Origin: CAJXII01 sp965242915
GTDB lineage: Bacteria > Campylobacterota > Campylobacteria > Campylobacterales > Arcobacteraceae
DNA: 64,000 nucleotides
Assembly (NCBI GenBank): GCA_965242915.1
Contig: CBDETN010000026.1
Coordinates: 186,001-250,000, forward strand
Direction: 5' to 3'
Each line of letters opens with the position of its first letter. The first letter of the stretch is position 1. Below, one piece after another: positions 9,581 to 18,906 of the stretch. The translations under genes were made by a program, and so were the position numbers. The notes beneath the pieces were generated by a model. That model had not been told where the DNA came from and searched no databases. It saw nothing but the letters and a program-made list of their open reading frames with translations.

Positions 9581-10489
9581 TTATTCGGGATTATTTATGA
9601 TTGAATCATCATAAGGGTCAAGATGGATATTGATTATCCAGTTTGTGTTTGTGTCTAATTGGGTTATTTTATCTTCAATTCTATCACTTACTCTATGTGC
9701 TTCCATAAGTGTAATTATACAGTCAAATACCAAGTGAACATCTACAAAAGTATTATGTCCGGCTTGTCTTGTTTTTAGAAAATGATAGTCATTTACCGCA
9801 CTTTCTGTTTTAAAAATATCTTTTATTTTATTTGTTGTTTCATCTTCCAATGATTTGTCCAAAAGTACAAGTACACCATCTTCTATAAGTTCGTAAGCAC
9901 TATAAATAATAAAAAGTGAAATACCGCCACCAATAAGTACATCAAAGATTTCATTATTCGTCAATGTTACAAGAACAAGAGATATCAAAACAGCTATGTT
10001 TGTCCATACATCAGTTTTATAATGTAAAGCATCTGCTTTTATTACCATATTATTTGTTTTTTTAGCAACTATATTTAAATACATTACAAGTGCAATAGTG
10101 ATAATAAGTGATACTATCATCACCCCAAGAGATTCTTCTAGATATGTTGATACTTTATTGTTAAGATATTTATCAATAGCAGTATAAAATAAAAATAGTC
10201 CAGAGACAGTGATAATCGTACCTTCAATTACACTGGCCAATGCTTCAATTTTACCCCGACCATAGTTGAAAATTTCATCTGCCGGTTTTTCTGAATTTGA
10301 TATTGCAAAATAATTAAAAAGTGAAACAAAAAGATCAAGTACACTGTCTACTGCACTGGCAAGTACCGCAACAGAACCACTTAAAAGTCCAATAGTTAAT
10401 TTAATTAAAGTTAAAATAAAAGCAACACTTGATGAAACAAGTGTTGCTTTTTTCTCTGCTGAAATCTTAACTATGGGAATTTGAGACAT
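9581..10489 (-). CDS. cation diffusion facilitator (CDF) metal exporter
   Basis: The 302-residue protein has the CDF plan: six membrane segments within roughly residues 15-210, with the metal-site pattern in TM2 (SAVDSVLDLFVSL) and TM5 (DALHYKTDVWTNIAVL). A cytoplasmic C-terminal domain contains the conserved His/Asp positions (HNTFVDVHLVFD, EAHRVSDRIEDKI). The DxxxD/HxxxD-type arrangement suggests FieF-like export of Zn2+ or Fe2+; the metal is inferred. Its ATG overlaps the stop codon of the broken aspC upstream, which suggests they were once one operon. Loss of aspC translation could reduce coupling. Confidence 0.9.
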   Translation of the reverse strand: MSQIPIVKISAEKKATLVSSSVAFILTLIKLTIGLLSGSVAVLASAVDSVLDLFVSLFNYFAISNSEKPADEIFNYGRGKIEALASVIEGTIITVSGLFLFYTAIDKYLNNKVSTYLEESLGVMIVSLIITIALVMYLNIVAKKTNNMVIKADALHYKTDVWTNIAVLISLVLVTLTNNEIFDVLIGGGISLFIIYSAYELIEDGVLVLLDKSLEDETTNKIKDIFKTESAVNDYHFLKTRQAGHNTFVDVHLVFDCIITLMEAHRVSDRIEDKITQLDTNTNWIINIHLDPYDDSIINNPE

Positions 10490-11657
10490 TATTTCGCTGT
10501 TACAAACTTTTTAATTCTTGAAATTCCATCTCTAATTGTAGCTTCATCTGTAGCAAAAGATAGTCTGAAATATCCCTCTAAACCAAAAGCAACACCTGGA
10601 ACTACTGCAACTCCTACATCTGCAAGTAAATCTTTAGAGAACTGCATACTGTCATTTGTGATATCCTGAATATTTACAAATAGATAAAAAGCACCATTTG
10701 GTTTTGATACGCTCAAGCCCTCAATTTCATTCATAAGTGATACGGCTATATCTCTTCTTCTTTCAAATTCAACTCTCATAGATTCAATATCTTCATCTGC
10801 TTGACCATCTAGGGCAACTATTGCAGCACCTTGTGTGATAGAGTTTATATTTGATGTTGATTGAGATTGTAATTTTTTCATAGCTTTTACCAAATCTTTA
10901 TCTTTAGAAGCTAAATAACCAAATCTCCATCCTGTCATTGCAACAGATTTACTTAAACCATTTACAGTTATAGTTCTATTGAACATATCTTCATTTATAC
11001 TGGCAACTGCTGTAAACTCACTATTATCATAAACTAATTTTTCATACATCTCATCACTGATAACAGTTATATTTGTATCTTTTAAAACATCTGCCAGTGC
11101 TGTTAATTCTTCTTTTGTATAAACACTTCCTGTCGGATTTGACGGAGTTGTTAAAATTAACATTTTACTTTTTGGTGTAATAGCATTTTTTAGTTGTTGG
11201 GGGTGTGATTTTAAATGAACTTTTATCATCTGTGATTATCTCAACAACAGTTCCTCCGCTATATTTTACAAGTTCAGGATATGTTACCCAGTAAGGTGCC
11301 TGTATTATTACTTCATCACCCTCTTCAATTCCTGCTTGAAAAATATTAAACAGTGAGTGTTTAGCACCAACACTTACAATAACTTCTGATATATCATAAT
11401 CTAAACCATTGTCTCTTTTAAGTTTTTCACATATTGCTGCTCTACAAGCTGGAGTTCCCTCAACTGCTGTATATTTTGTTTCATTGTTATCCATAGCTTT
11501 AGTTGCTGCATCTTTAATAACTTGCGGTGTTCCAAAATCAGGCTCACCGGCTAAAACTAAGTACATCTTTTCCACTCTCTTTTAATTCTCTTGATAAAGT
11601 AGTGATTGCTATTGTGATAGATTCTGACAATCTATCCATTCTATTTGCGATTTTCAT
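10489..11657 (-). pseudogene. aspC: aspartate aminotransferase, broken by two frameshifts
   Basis: The gene would start at 11657 (MKIANRMDRLSESITIAI, with TAGGAA upstream). A two-base loss near 11555 breaks the SFSAGEPDFGTP motif, reading AGCCGGTGAG where AGCGCCGGTGAG is expected. A second shift at a run of five G (11199-11203, plus strand) breaks FKITPQQLKNAI. Beyond it the frame is intact to the end, including the PLP lysine region NGLSKSVAMTGWRFGY. Two independent lesions make a sequencing slip less likely, though the G run alone could be one. A closely similar intact gene lies at 54.8-56.0 kb. The product would make aspartate and oxaloacetate interconvertible and feed nadB. Confidence 0.88.
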
Positions 11658-11741
11658 AAAAAATTCCTATATTGATAAATTAACCATTATTATAAGATAA
11701 TTTTAATCAATTTCTTATTAACTATTTTGTAACATTAGTCT

Positions 11742-11855
11742 ATGAAAAAGATTTATGTTATATTAGCTATTGCTATTTTATTTAGTGTTACAGGGTGTGG
11801 TTATAAAGGTGATCCAGTTTATGTGGATAAAAAAAGTGAACAAGTATCAAAATGA
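11742..11855 (+). CDS. LptM-like small lipoprotein
   Basis: A 37-residue protein, MKKIYVILAIAILFSV followed by the lipobox TGC and then GYKGDPVYV. The short N-terminal signal, lipobox Cys at residue 19 and the CGxKGxxxY-like motif fit the LptM (formerly YifL) family. LptM helps LptD fold in the outer membrane. Its TGA stop overlaps the nadB ATG as ATGA, so the two are coupled. lptD itself lies at 22.5 kb. The motif match is short, so the family is likely rather than certain. Confidence 0.7.
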   Translation: MKKIYVILAIAILFSVTGCGYKGDPVYVDKKSEQVSK

Positions 11856-13300
11856 TTTATGATTACTTAATTATTGGTGCCGGTGTTGCCGGACTCAATG
11901 CTGCACGAAATATATCTAGAGATAAAAAAGTATTAATAGTATGTAAGAGATCTCCTTGGGAGTGTAATACATTTTTTGCGCAAGGTGGAGTTGCCAGTGC
12001 AATTAATGATGCAGATATACCTCTTTATGCACAAGATACGATTAGTGCAGGTGTTGGAACAAATAATCTAGAAGCTGTAAACACTTTAAGTCAAAATTCA
12101 ATTAAAGTCATTGATGATTTAGTTAAAGATGGAATGAATTTTGATCGCAATGAAGATGGAAAATTACTCTATACAAAAGAAGCTGCTCATAGTCGCAGTC
12201 GTATTTTACATGCTGATGGTGATGCTACAGGGAGAGAACTTCATATGTTTTTGCTTAAAGCTTGTAAGCATGAGATAATGACAGATTCTATAGTGATAGA
12301 TTTGCTATATGAAGATGGTATTTGTTATGGTGCACAATTTATTCATGATTGGGCAGATAAAATTATTTATGCTCACAATACTATAATAGCAAGTGGAGGA
12401 GTTGGTTCAATTTATAGATACCATACAAATTCAACTACTATTGCCGGTGATATTCAAGGTATTTGTGTAGAAAAAGGCATTGCTTTAAAAGATATGGAGA
12501 TGATGCAGTTTCATCCTACGGTATTTGTTGATACACCATATGCAAGAAAAACACTTTTAACAGAAGCTTTAAGAGGTGAGGGTGCTGAAATTGAAGATGA
12601 AGATGGTTATAGATTTTTAAAAGATTATCATAAAGATGAAGAACTTGCCCCTCGTGATATAGTCAGTCGTGCTATTTTTGATTATTCACAAAAAACAGGC
12701 TCACAAGTTTATCTATCTTTTAAAAATTTCAAAAAAAAGTTTTTTCAAAAAAGATTTCCAAATATTTATAAGAATTTAATGGAACTAGGATTTGATCTAC
12801 CTTTTGAAAGGGTGCCGATAAGTCCGGCTTTTCACTATAGTATGGGTGGAATAGATGTAGATATAAATTCAAAAGTAAAAGGGTGCAAAAATTTATATGC
12901 AATAGGGGAAGCAGCTTGTACGGGAGTACATGGAGCAAATAGACTTGCGTCAAATTCTCTTCTTGAAGGTTTGGTTTTTTCATTATTGGCAGTTCAAAAA
13001 TCACAAGAGATAAATTTTAAAATTGATTTAAATAAGTTAACTTTTAAACCTAGACATTTTGAATTAAAAAAGCAAATAGATAAAGCAATTAAAGATGATT
13101 TGAGGAATTTAATGTGGGTAAATGTTGGTATTGTGCGAGAAGCACAAAAACTTATAGATGCCCTTGATGAAGTAAATTTATATCTTGAAGAGGATGTTGG
13201 AAGACTCCTTTTTTTAAGGTTACTTACGGCAAAATCCATTATTCAAAGTGCTATTAATAGAAAAGAATCTATTGGCGCACATTTTATTAAGGAGAGTTGA
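11852..13300 (+). CDS. nadB: L-aspartate oxidase
   Basis: NadB oxidises L-aspartate to iminoaspartate, the first step of de novo NAD synthesis, using FAD. The FAD-binding GxGxxG is at the N-terminus (YLIIGAGVAGLNAARNI). Substrate-site segments follow: FFAQGGVASAI, SRSRILHADGDATGREL, and MMQFHPTVF with the HPT common to the fumarate reductase/NadB family. Near the end are ALRGEGAEI, FHYSMGGIDVD and GANRLASNSLLEGLVFS. At 482 residues it is slightly shorter than E. coli NadB. The aspartate supply depends on an aminotransferase, whose local copy is broken. Confidence 0.95.
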   Translation: MIYDYLIIGAGVAGLNAARNISRDKKVLIVCKRSPWECNTFFAQGGVASAINDADIPLYAQDTISAGVGTNNLEAVNTLSQNSIKVIDDLVKDGMNFDRNEDGKLLYTKEAAHSRSRILHADGDATGRELHMFLLKACKHEIMTDSIVIDLLYEDGICYGAQFIHDWADKIIYAHNTIIASGGVGSIYRYHTNSTTIAGDIQGICVEKGIALKDMEMMQFHPTVFVDTPYARKTLLTEALRGEGAEIEDEDGYRFLKDYHKDEELAPRDIVSRAIFDYSQKTGSQVYLSFKNFKKKFFQKRFPNIYKNLMELGFDLPFERVPISPAFHYSMGGIDVDINSKVKGCKNLYAIGEAACTGVHGANRLASNSLLEGLVFSLLAVQKSQEINFKIDLNKLTFKPRHFELKKQIDKAIKDDLRNLMWVNVGIVREAQKLIDALDEVNLYLEEDVGRLLFLRLLTAKSIIQSAINRKESIGAHFIKES

Positions 13301-14676
13301 TGTTAAAACTATTATTAGTTAGTTTTACAAGTATATTTGCATTTGCAAGCGTTGGTGGTGAAGCTATGGTGCATCCAGATATAACTATGACTTGGGTTGG
13401 TTTTTTAGCCCTTGCCATTTTTATAGCTGGATACTATTTTATAGCTACAGAAGAAAAATACCATATAGATAAAGCTAAGCCTGCTTTATTAATAGGTACT
13501 TTTATGTTTATGCTTGTTGCATTTTATTATGCGATAAATGGTTTGAATATGGATATGGTTTATCAAGAAGCAAATCATTTAATACTTGAAATTGCTGGTA
13601 TTTTCTTCTTCTTATTTGTTGCTATGACATATATTGAAACATTGATTCATATGAATGTATTTGAAAAACTAAAATACATTTTAATTTCAAAAGGTTATAC
13701 ATACAGACAACTATTTTGGATTACAGGATTTATAGCATTTTTCCTTTCACCTATTGCGGATAACTTAACAACCGCACTTATCTTAGCAACTGTTCTTATT
13801 ACAATAGAACAAAAGAAAAAAGAGTTCTTGGTACCGGGTGCCATCAATATCGTTGTAGCTGCAAATGCAGGTGGTGCTTGGAGTCCATTTGGTGATATTA
13901 CTACACTTATGGCATGGACAGCAGGAAAGGGAGAGTTTGTTGATTTCTTATTTTTATTCCCAGCTGCAATCACAGGCCATCTTATAACTGCATTTTTATT
14001 ATCAAAAATAGTTCCAGATACAGTTCCAGAAATAGATTTATCAAAAGAGGTTAAGCCTGTAATGGCAACTGGTGCTAAAGTTGTTATGGGACTTGGTATA
14101 TTTACAATTTTTAGTGCAGTAATGTCACACCAATTTTTGCATCTTCCCGCTATGTGGGGTATGATGTTTGGTTTAGCAATTCTTAAAATATATGATTATT
14201 CTCTTAAGAGAAAGCATGGAAAAGGTTTTGGAGTATTTGCTGCAATAGCAAAAATCGAAAATAATACGCTGATGTTTTTCTTTGGTATTTTAGCGGCTGT
14301 TGGTGCATTGTATTTTATTGGTTGGTTGGCTCTTGCTGCTGTAGTTTATGACCCATCAGTTTTAGGACCTACTTGGTCAAATATTGGTGTTGGTTTTCTT
14401 TCTGCTATTGTTGATAATATTCCTGTAATGTCTGCTGTTCTTAAAGCAAATCCAACAATGGGACTTGATCAATGGATGCTAGTTACTCTTACTGCTGGTG
14501 TTGGTGGATCTCTAATTAGCTTTGGTTCTGCTGCTGGAGTTGGTGTAATGGGTAAATTACCAGGTATTTATACATTTGGTGCTCATATGAAATATTCATG
14601 GATGATTCTTATTGGATATATTGTGTCTTGTTCTGTTTGGTATGTTCAATATCAAATGTTAGGTATTGGTCACTAA
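13300..14676 (+). CDS. nhaD: NhaD-type Na+/H+ antiporter
   Basis: An integral membrane antiporter that exports Na+ in exchange for protons. The sequence has an N-terminal signal-like segment and about eleven hydrophobic helices. It carries family motifs SPIADNLTTALILA and NAGGAWSPFGDITTLM in the first half, and IVDNIPVMSAVL and GSLISFGSAAGVGVMG in the second. Both halves carry the broken-helix acidic residues expected for ion binding. I start at the ATG overlapping the nadB stop (TGATG), with AAGGAG just upstream, rather than the TTG three bases earlier. NhaD is common in marine and haloalkaline bacteria. A terminator follows. Confidence 0.93.
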   Translation: MLKLLLVSFTSIFAFASVGGEAMVHPDITMTWVGFLALAIFIAGYYFIATEEKYHIDKAKPALLIGTFMFMLVAFYYAINGLNMDMVYQEANHLILEIAGIFFFLFVAMTYIETLIHMNVFEKLKYILISKGYTYRQLFWITGFIAFFLSPIADNLTTALILATVLITIEQKKKEFLVPGAINIVVAANAGGAWSPFGDITTLMAWTAGKGEFVDFLFLFPAAITGHLITAFLLSKIVPDTVPEIDLSKEVKPVMATGAKVVMGLGIFTIFSAVMSHQFLHLPAMWGMMFGLAILKIYDYSLKRKHGKGFGVFAAIAKIENNTLMFFFGILAAVGALYFIGWLALAAVVYDPSVLGPTWSNIGVGFLSAIVDNIPVMSAVLKANPTMGLDQWMLVTLTAGVGGSLISFGSAAGVGVMGKLPGIYTFGAHMKYSWMILIGYIVSCSVWYVQYQMLGIGH

Positions 14677-14689
14677 TATACTTTCTATG

Positions 14690-14727
14690 AGGTGATAAGT
14701 TACTTTAGCTTATCATCTTATTTTTAT
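14690..14727 (+). terminator. rho-independent terminator after nhaD
   Basis: AGGTGATAAG (14690-14699) pairs with CTTATCATCT (14709-14718), with one G-T wobble, leaving a 9-base loop. A T-rich tract (TATTTTTATTATT) follows. The position directly after the nhaD stop and before guaA suits the end of the lptM-nadB-nhaD transcript. Confidence 0.75.
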
Positions 14728-14777
14728 TATTAAATTTTTTTTGGAAAATTTAGTTATAAAAATATTTAAGGATTTGA

Positions 14778-16316
14778 ATGAAGCATGTACCAATATTAGT
14801 TTTAGATTTTGGAAGTCAATATACGCAACTTATTGCAAAAAGATTAAGAGAAAATGGTGTTTACTCTGAGATAGTACCATACAATGAATCTATTGAAAAT
14901 ATTAAAGCACGAACACCTAAAGGGATAGTTCTTAGCGGCGGACCAGCTTCTGTTTATGCAAAAGATACTTATCATCCAAGTGTTGAGATTTTTGAACTTG
15001 GATTGCCGATTTTGGGAATTTGTTATGGAATGCAGTTAATTTCTCAGCATTTTGGCGGTAGTGTAATACCGGCTGATCATCATGAGTACGGTAAAGCAAA
15101 GTTAAAAGTTGAAAATGCTCAGTCACCTATTTTTAAAGGCATTTCAGATGATGAAATTGTGTGGATGAGTCATGGGGATAAAGTAGAAAATTTACCGGCA
15201 GGATTTGATGTTATTGGTACAAGCGAGAATTCTCCTTATGCTGCTATAGCTTGCGAAGATAAAGATATATATGCTTTTCAATTTCATCCTGAAGTTACTC
15301 ATAGTGTTCAAGGTGCAATTTTACTTAAAAATTTTGCAAAATATATTTGTGATTGTGAATCAACTTGGAATATGGGTAACTTTGCAAAAGAAGAAATTAA
15401 AAAAATCAAAGAGTTAGTTGGTGATAAAAAAGTTCTTTGTGGTGTAAGCGGCGGAGTTGACAGCTCTGTTGTTGCTACGCTTTTAGCTGAAGCTATCGGT
15501 ACAAATTTAGTTCCTGTATTTGTAAACAATGGATTGCTTAGAGCAAATGAGGTTGAAGATGTACAAAATATGTTTGCTAATAGAGGAATCGGACTTATAA
15601 CAGTTGATGCCAGTGAGCAGTTTTTAACAAAACTCTCTGGTGTTACTGATCCTGAAACAAAAAGAAAAATTATTGGTGAAACCTTTATTGAAGTATTTGA
15701 TGTAGAAGCTAAAAAACATGATGGTATTGAGTTCTTGGCACAAGGTACTTTATACACAGATGTTATTGAGTCTGTTTCAGTAAAAGGACCTTCTAAAACT
15801 ATAAAATCACACCATAATGTCGGTGGTCTTCCTGATTGGATGACCTTTGAACTTATTGAGCCTTTAAGAGAAATATTTAAAGACGAGGTGCGAAAACTTG
15901 GACTTGAGCTTGGACTTCCATCAAGAATGATAGGTCGTCATCCATTTCCTGGACCTGGACTAGCTATTAGAATTATGGGTGAAGTAAATGTTCCTGATTT
16001 AGAGATTTTACGAAAAGCGGATACTATTATGCTTGAAGAGTTAAGAGCAAGTGGTTGGTATGATAAAACATGGCAGGCATTTACAGTACTTCTAAATGTA
16101 AAATCTGTTGGTGTTATGGGTGATAACAGAACTTATGACAACACTGCTTGTATTAGGATAGTAAATGCAGTTGATGGTATGACAGCAACTTTTGCACATA
16201 TTCCTCATGATATTCTTGAAGTTATGAGTAGAAGAATTATAAATGAAGTTGATGGAATCAACAGGGTTGTTTATGATATAAGCAGTAAACCACCTGCAAC
16301 TATTGAGTGGGAATAG
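14778..16316 (+). CDS. guaA: GMP synthase (glutamine-hydrolysing)
   Basis: GuaA converts XMP to GMP with ATP and glutamine. The N-terminal class I amidotransferase domain (about 1-190) has the nucleophile Cys in LGICYGMQL and the His/Glu pair in FQFHPEVTHS. The synthetase domain has the PP-loop GVSGGVDSS. The C-terminal dimerisation domain includes IGRHPFPGPGLAIR and ends in the conserved KPPATIEWE. The 512-residue length is standard. AAGGATTTG precedes the ATG. It is followed after 14 bases by the HemD-containing gene. Confidence 0.97.
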   Translation: MKHVPILVLDFGSQYTQLIAKRLRENGVYSEIVPYNESIENIKARTPKGIVLSGGPASVYAKDTYHPSVEIFELGLPILGICYGMQLISQHFGGSVIPADHHEYGKAKLKVENAQSPIFKGISDDEIVWMSHGDKVENLPAGFDVIGTSENSPYAAIACEDKDIYAFQFHPEVTHSVQGAILLKNFAKYICDCESTWNMGNFAKEEIKKIKELVGDKKVLCGVSGGVDSSVVATLLAEAIGTNLVPVFVNNGLLRANEVEDVQNMFANRGIGLITVDASEQFLTKLSGVTDPETKRKIIGETFIEVFDVEAKKHDGIEFLAQGTLYTDVIESVSVKGPSKTIKSHHNVGGLPDWMTFELIEPLREIFKDEVRKLGLELGLPSRMIGRHPFPGPGLAIRIMGEVNVPDLEILRKADTIMLEELRASGWYDKTWQAFTVLLNVKSVGVMGDNRTYDNTACIRIVNAVDGMTATFAHIPHDILEVMSRRIINEVDGINRVVYDISSKPPATIEWE

Positions 16317-16330
16317 AGTAAAGTTTTATT

Positions 16331-18103
16331 TTGTCTAAAAAATTTAAACATCTTCCAATGAGCAGCGATATAGTTAATCTTAATACTAAAGATATTGAAG
16401 ATAATTTATTTAACTACTCTTACCATTCACGATATCTAAAAAAACTTCATAAGGGCGATTTTGATAAAGAGGATCCTCATTATATAAGTACATACAGCAG
16501 CTTTATAGGTGAAGTTTATGAAAATGTAATTTATGAATTATTAATTCGATATGCAGTTAATGAGCCTTATATTACTAAGTTTGTTTTAAAAGGTCCACAT
16601 CAAGATGGACATAAAAATGAAAAAAATGGTTTACTTATAGATAGAAATGATCAAATAGTTTATAAGTCCGGATATAAAGATGTAAGTGAATTTGATGGTT
16701 TGTTTTTTGCCCAAGATGAGCTATGGTTTGTTGAAAGTACAATTGTAAAAACAACTACAAGTTTAAAAAAACGGCTTAAAAAGAAAAAATCCTTATTGGA
16801 ACTTATTTTCCCAGATTTAACTATCAGGGCATTGATTATATTAAGTGCCGGTGTAATGGGTGCTAATAGTTTTCCATTATATTGTACAGTTTGGGTAACA
16901 AAACAACTTAAAGATACTGAACTGATCTCACAATTAATTGATGTTAAAAATCACCCTAAAAAACCTTTTACAGAAATAAAAGCAAAAAAATTAATACATA
17001 CAAAAGATATTAAAATATTTATATTTAAATATTTTGAAACTTTATCTTGGATTTTACGAAAAACCAGAGAAAAAAAAGATACTGTGATAGATACTGACTT
17101 CTTAATGACGGCAAAATTAAATCAGTACTTTGATATATTTTCAAAACTTTATATTGGTTATATAGAGGTAAATGAATTTAAAAATATATATTCCACTTTT
17201 AATTTAGAAGATATTGATGAAAATAAGATTATTGTAACAATTGAAAAAACCAAGACAGGGTTTTTGCTGGTATATTATGCAAAGTTAACTAAAGGTAAAT
17301 TAAAAAAGATTGAAGTTCTAGAAGACAATACACTTAAAATCAGTGATAAAGACCCAAAAGGTTTTACTGCTAGTGAAACAAAATTTATGAAGTATATTTG
17401 GAAACCTTATCATAGATTAACAAAAGAAGATATTTTACATATTAATAATACTAAAACAGAATCTCCTAAAACAGAGATATACATACTATCAGATAAGAAA
17501 ATCAAGCATGTATCAAATCTTCCAACTTTTCAAGTAAATTTTTTACCGACACAAGTAGATATAAGTAAGTATGATGCTTTGATATTTACTTCTAAGAATG
17601 GAGTCTTCTCATTAGATTCTTTTAATGATTACTGGAAAGAAATCCCTAGTTTTGCAATTTCATACAAAACAGCACAATGTATTGAAAAAAGCGGTGGTAA
17701 GCTGGAGTATACAGGTCAAAATGGACATGGAAATAAGTTTGCACAAGAGTTGATACCTTTATTAAAAGATAAAAAAGTTTTATATATCAAGCCAAAAGAG
17801 GTTATATCAGAGCTGACTGATATTTTAAAAAAGAATGATATTATTTGTGATGAGTTAATCACTTATGAAACTGTATGTAAAACTTATGGAAAAGATAATA
17901 AACCACCTAAAAATTCCATTATAGTATTATCTTCCCCCTCAACTTTAAAATGTTTTTTAGAAACTTTTGGATGGGATGAAAGCTATTTGGCAATTGCAAT
18001 TGGTAAAACAACATCTAAATTTATTCCAGTGTATATAAATTATAAAATATCAAAACACACATCTTTAGAATCTTGTATTAAATTAGCAAAAACCTTCCAA
18101 TAG
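16331..18103 (+). CDS. two-part protein: unknown N-terminal region fused to uroporphyrinogen-III synthase
   Basis: The C-terminal part (about residues 377-590) matches HemD in pattern: YDALIFTSKNGVFSL, a TAQCIEKSGG segment, KKVLYIKPKEVISEL, and a final IVLSSPSTLKCFLETFGW. HemD closes the linear tetrapyrrole to uroporphyrinogen III for haem. The N-terminal 375 residues are not part of HemD. They contain SEFDGLFFAQDELWFVESTI, an Asp...Glu-x-Thr spacing that recalls PD-(D/E)XK nuclease folds, but this is only a resemblance. The start used is TTG; an ATG at 16358 is an alternative. HemD normally stands alone at about 210-250 residues. Confidence 0.65.
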   Translation: MSKKFKHLPMSSDIVNLNTKDIEDNLFNYSYHSRYLKKLHKGDFDKEDPHYISTYSSFIGEVYENVIYELLIRYAVNEPYITKFVLKGPHQDGHKNEKNGLLIDRNDQIVYKSGYKDVSEFDGLFFAQDELWFVESTIVKTTTSLKKRLKKKKSLLELIFPDLTIRALIILSAGVMGANSFPLYCTVWVTKQLKDTELISQLIDVKNHPKKPFTEIKAKKLIHTKDIKIFIFKYFETLSWILRKTREKKDTVIDTDFLMTAKLNQYFDIFSKLYIGYIEVNEFKNIYSTFNLEDIDENKIIVTIEKTKTGFLLVYYAKLTKGKLKKIEVLEDNTLKISDKDPKGFTASETKFMKYIWKPYHRLTKEDILHINNTKTESPKTEIYILSDKKIKHVSNLPTFQVNFLPTQVDISKYDALIFTSKNGVFSLDSFNDYWKEIPSFAISYKTAQCIEKSGGKLEYTGQNGHGNKFAQELIPLLKDKKVLYIKPKEVISELTDILKKNDIICDELITYETVCKTYGKDNKPPKNSIIVLSSPSTLKCFLETFGWDESYLAIAIGKTTSKFIPVYINYKISKHTSLESCIKLAKTFQ

Positions 18104-18234
18104 TCAATTATAAATTAAACACTTTTTTCTGAAGACATATATTCTATAGCTTTCAGGAAACTCACAAGCTCGTTTCGATAAAATATATTATCCTGAGCGG
18201 TACGGGATTTCCATTATTTTGAGGGTCCGATACT

Positions 18235-18345
18235 GTTTTTATGTGAGTAATCGTAATATGATGGTGTGTAACGCTCATCACGAAGTGTTCCTAAAGTTAT
18301 AAAATTGGCTTTTAGGGCCAACTTATGGTTAACGGTTGCTTGGGT
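18235..18345 (+). repeat. structured dispersed repeat, copy A
   Basis: This copy runs from GTTTTTATGTGAGTAAT to GGTTGCTTGGGT and matches copy B at 20.6 kb almost base for base, apart from a 15-base gap after CCTAAAGTTAT and three or four substitutions. It can form two hairpins: AACGCT/AGTGTT (with a G-T pair) around CATCACGA, and TTGGC/GCCAA around TTTTAGG. No known RNA or insertion sequence was recognised. Confidence 0.8.
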
Positions 18346-18540
18346 GACTTAGTAGTGTTAATGGTACTTAAAGTGCAACAAAACCAACCAAAATTATGCA
18401 CTCATTTTTTTCATTAAGCCACAATTTCTGTAAAGACCAAGTAGCCTAAATATATTGGATTTGTTAATCCTATGTCCACAATTCAACAAAGTAATAATAG
18501 ATATTTTCAAGAAAGATGTAAAATAAAATTTATATTTTGA

Positions 18541-18546
18541 TATAAT
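18541..18546 (+). promoter_or_regulatory. -10 box of a probable leaderless transcript
   Basis: TATAAT ends 5 bases before the ATG of the DksA-like gene, and no Shine-Dalgarno sequence lies between. Transcription would be expected to start about at the ATG itself, giving an mRNA without a leader. Similar spacing is seen at 18896-18901 (J-domain-like gene), at 20290-20295 (small broken gene) and before xerH. Confidence 0.55.
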
Positions 18547-18551
18547 TTCAT

Positions 18552-18875
18552 ATGAAAAATGAAGATGTAAAAAAAGCAATATATGGTGAAATACTAAAAA
18601 CTGAAAATTCTATAAAAGGTTTGGAAGAACAAAATAAACCAATTGCACCAGATGTATCATTAGGAAGACTTACAAGAATGGATGCCATTAATAATAAAAG
18701 TGTTATTGAAGCATCATTAAATCAAGCAAAATTAAGATTAAATAGTTTGAATAATGCATTAACAAAAATATATAGTGATGATTTTGGATTATGTATAGGT
18801 TGTGGAGAAAAAATACCAATAGCTAGATTTTTAATTAGACCTGAAAGTGTTTATTGTGTTGAATGTGCAAGTTAA
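18552..18875 (+). CDS. DksA/TraR-family zinc-finger protein
   Basis: A 107-residue protein with an N-terminal helical region and a C-terminal C4 zinc finger, Cys-x2-Cys-x17-Cys-x2-Cys (CIGC at about 81-84, CVEC at 102-105). The stretch LGRLTRMDAINNKS is typical of the short TraR/DksA-like regulators, which bind the RNA polymerase secondary channel or act as general DnaK-suppressor-like proteins. It is shorter than E. coli DksA (151 residues). It is the first gene after repeat copy A and has a -10 box 5 bases upstream instead of a ribosome binding site. The J-domain-like gene follows after 31 bases. Confidence 0.85.
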   Translation: MKNEDVKKAIYGEILKTENSIKGLEEQNKPIAPDVSLGRLTRMDAINNKSVIEASLNQAKLRLNSLNNALTKIYSDDFGLCIGCGEKIPIARFLIRPESVYCVECAS

Positions 18876-18906
18876 AATATAAGTTCTGCAAAAGATATAA
18901 TTTAAA

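Larger units (their letters stand above)
18104..18551 (+). other. non-coding stretch before the accessory pocket
   Basis: No credible gene is seen. The segment contains repeat copy A (listed separately) and AT-rich DNA. The first 130 bases include GAGCGGTACGGG and GAGGGTCCGATAC, which are unusually G-rich for this chromosome and could belong to a larger RNA or a degraded element; no family was recognised. A -10 box lies at the far end. Confidence 0.5.

Noticed and set aside
15308..15757. A 149-codon open frame on the minus strand inside guaA
   Set aside because: It is the mirror of conserved guaA codons; composition reflects the antisense strand.
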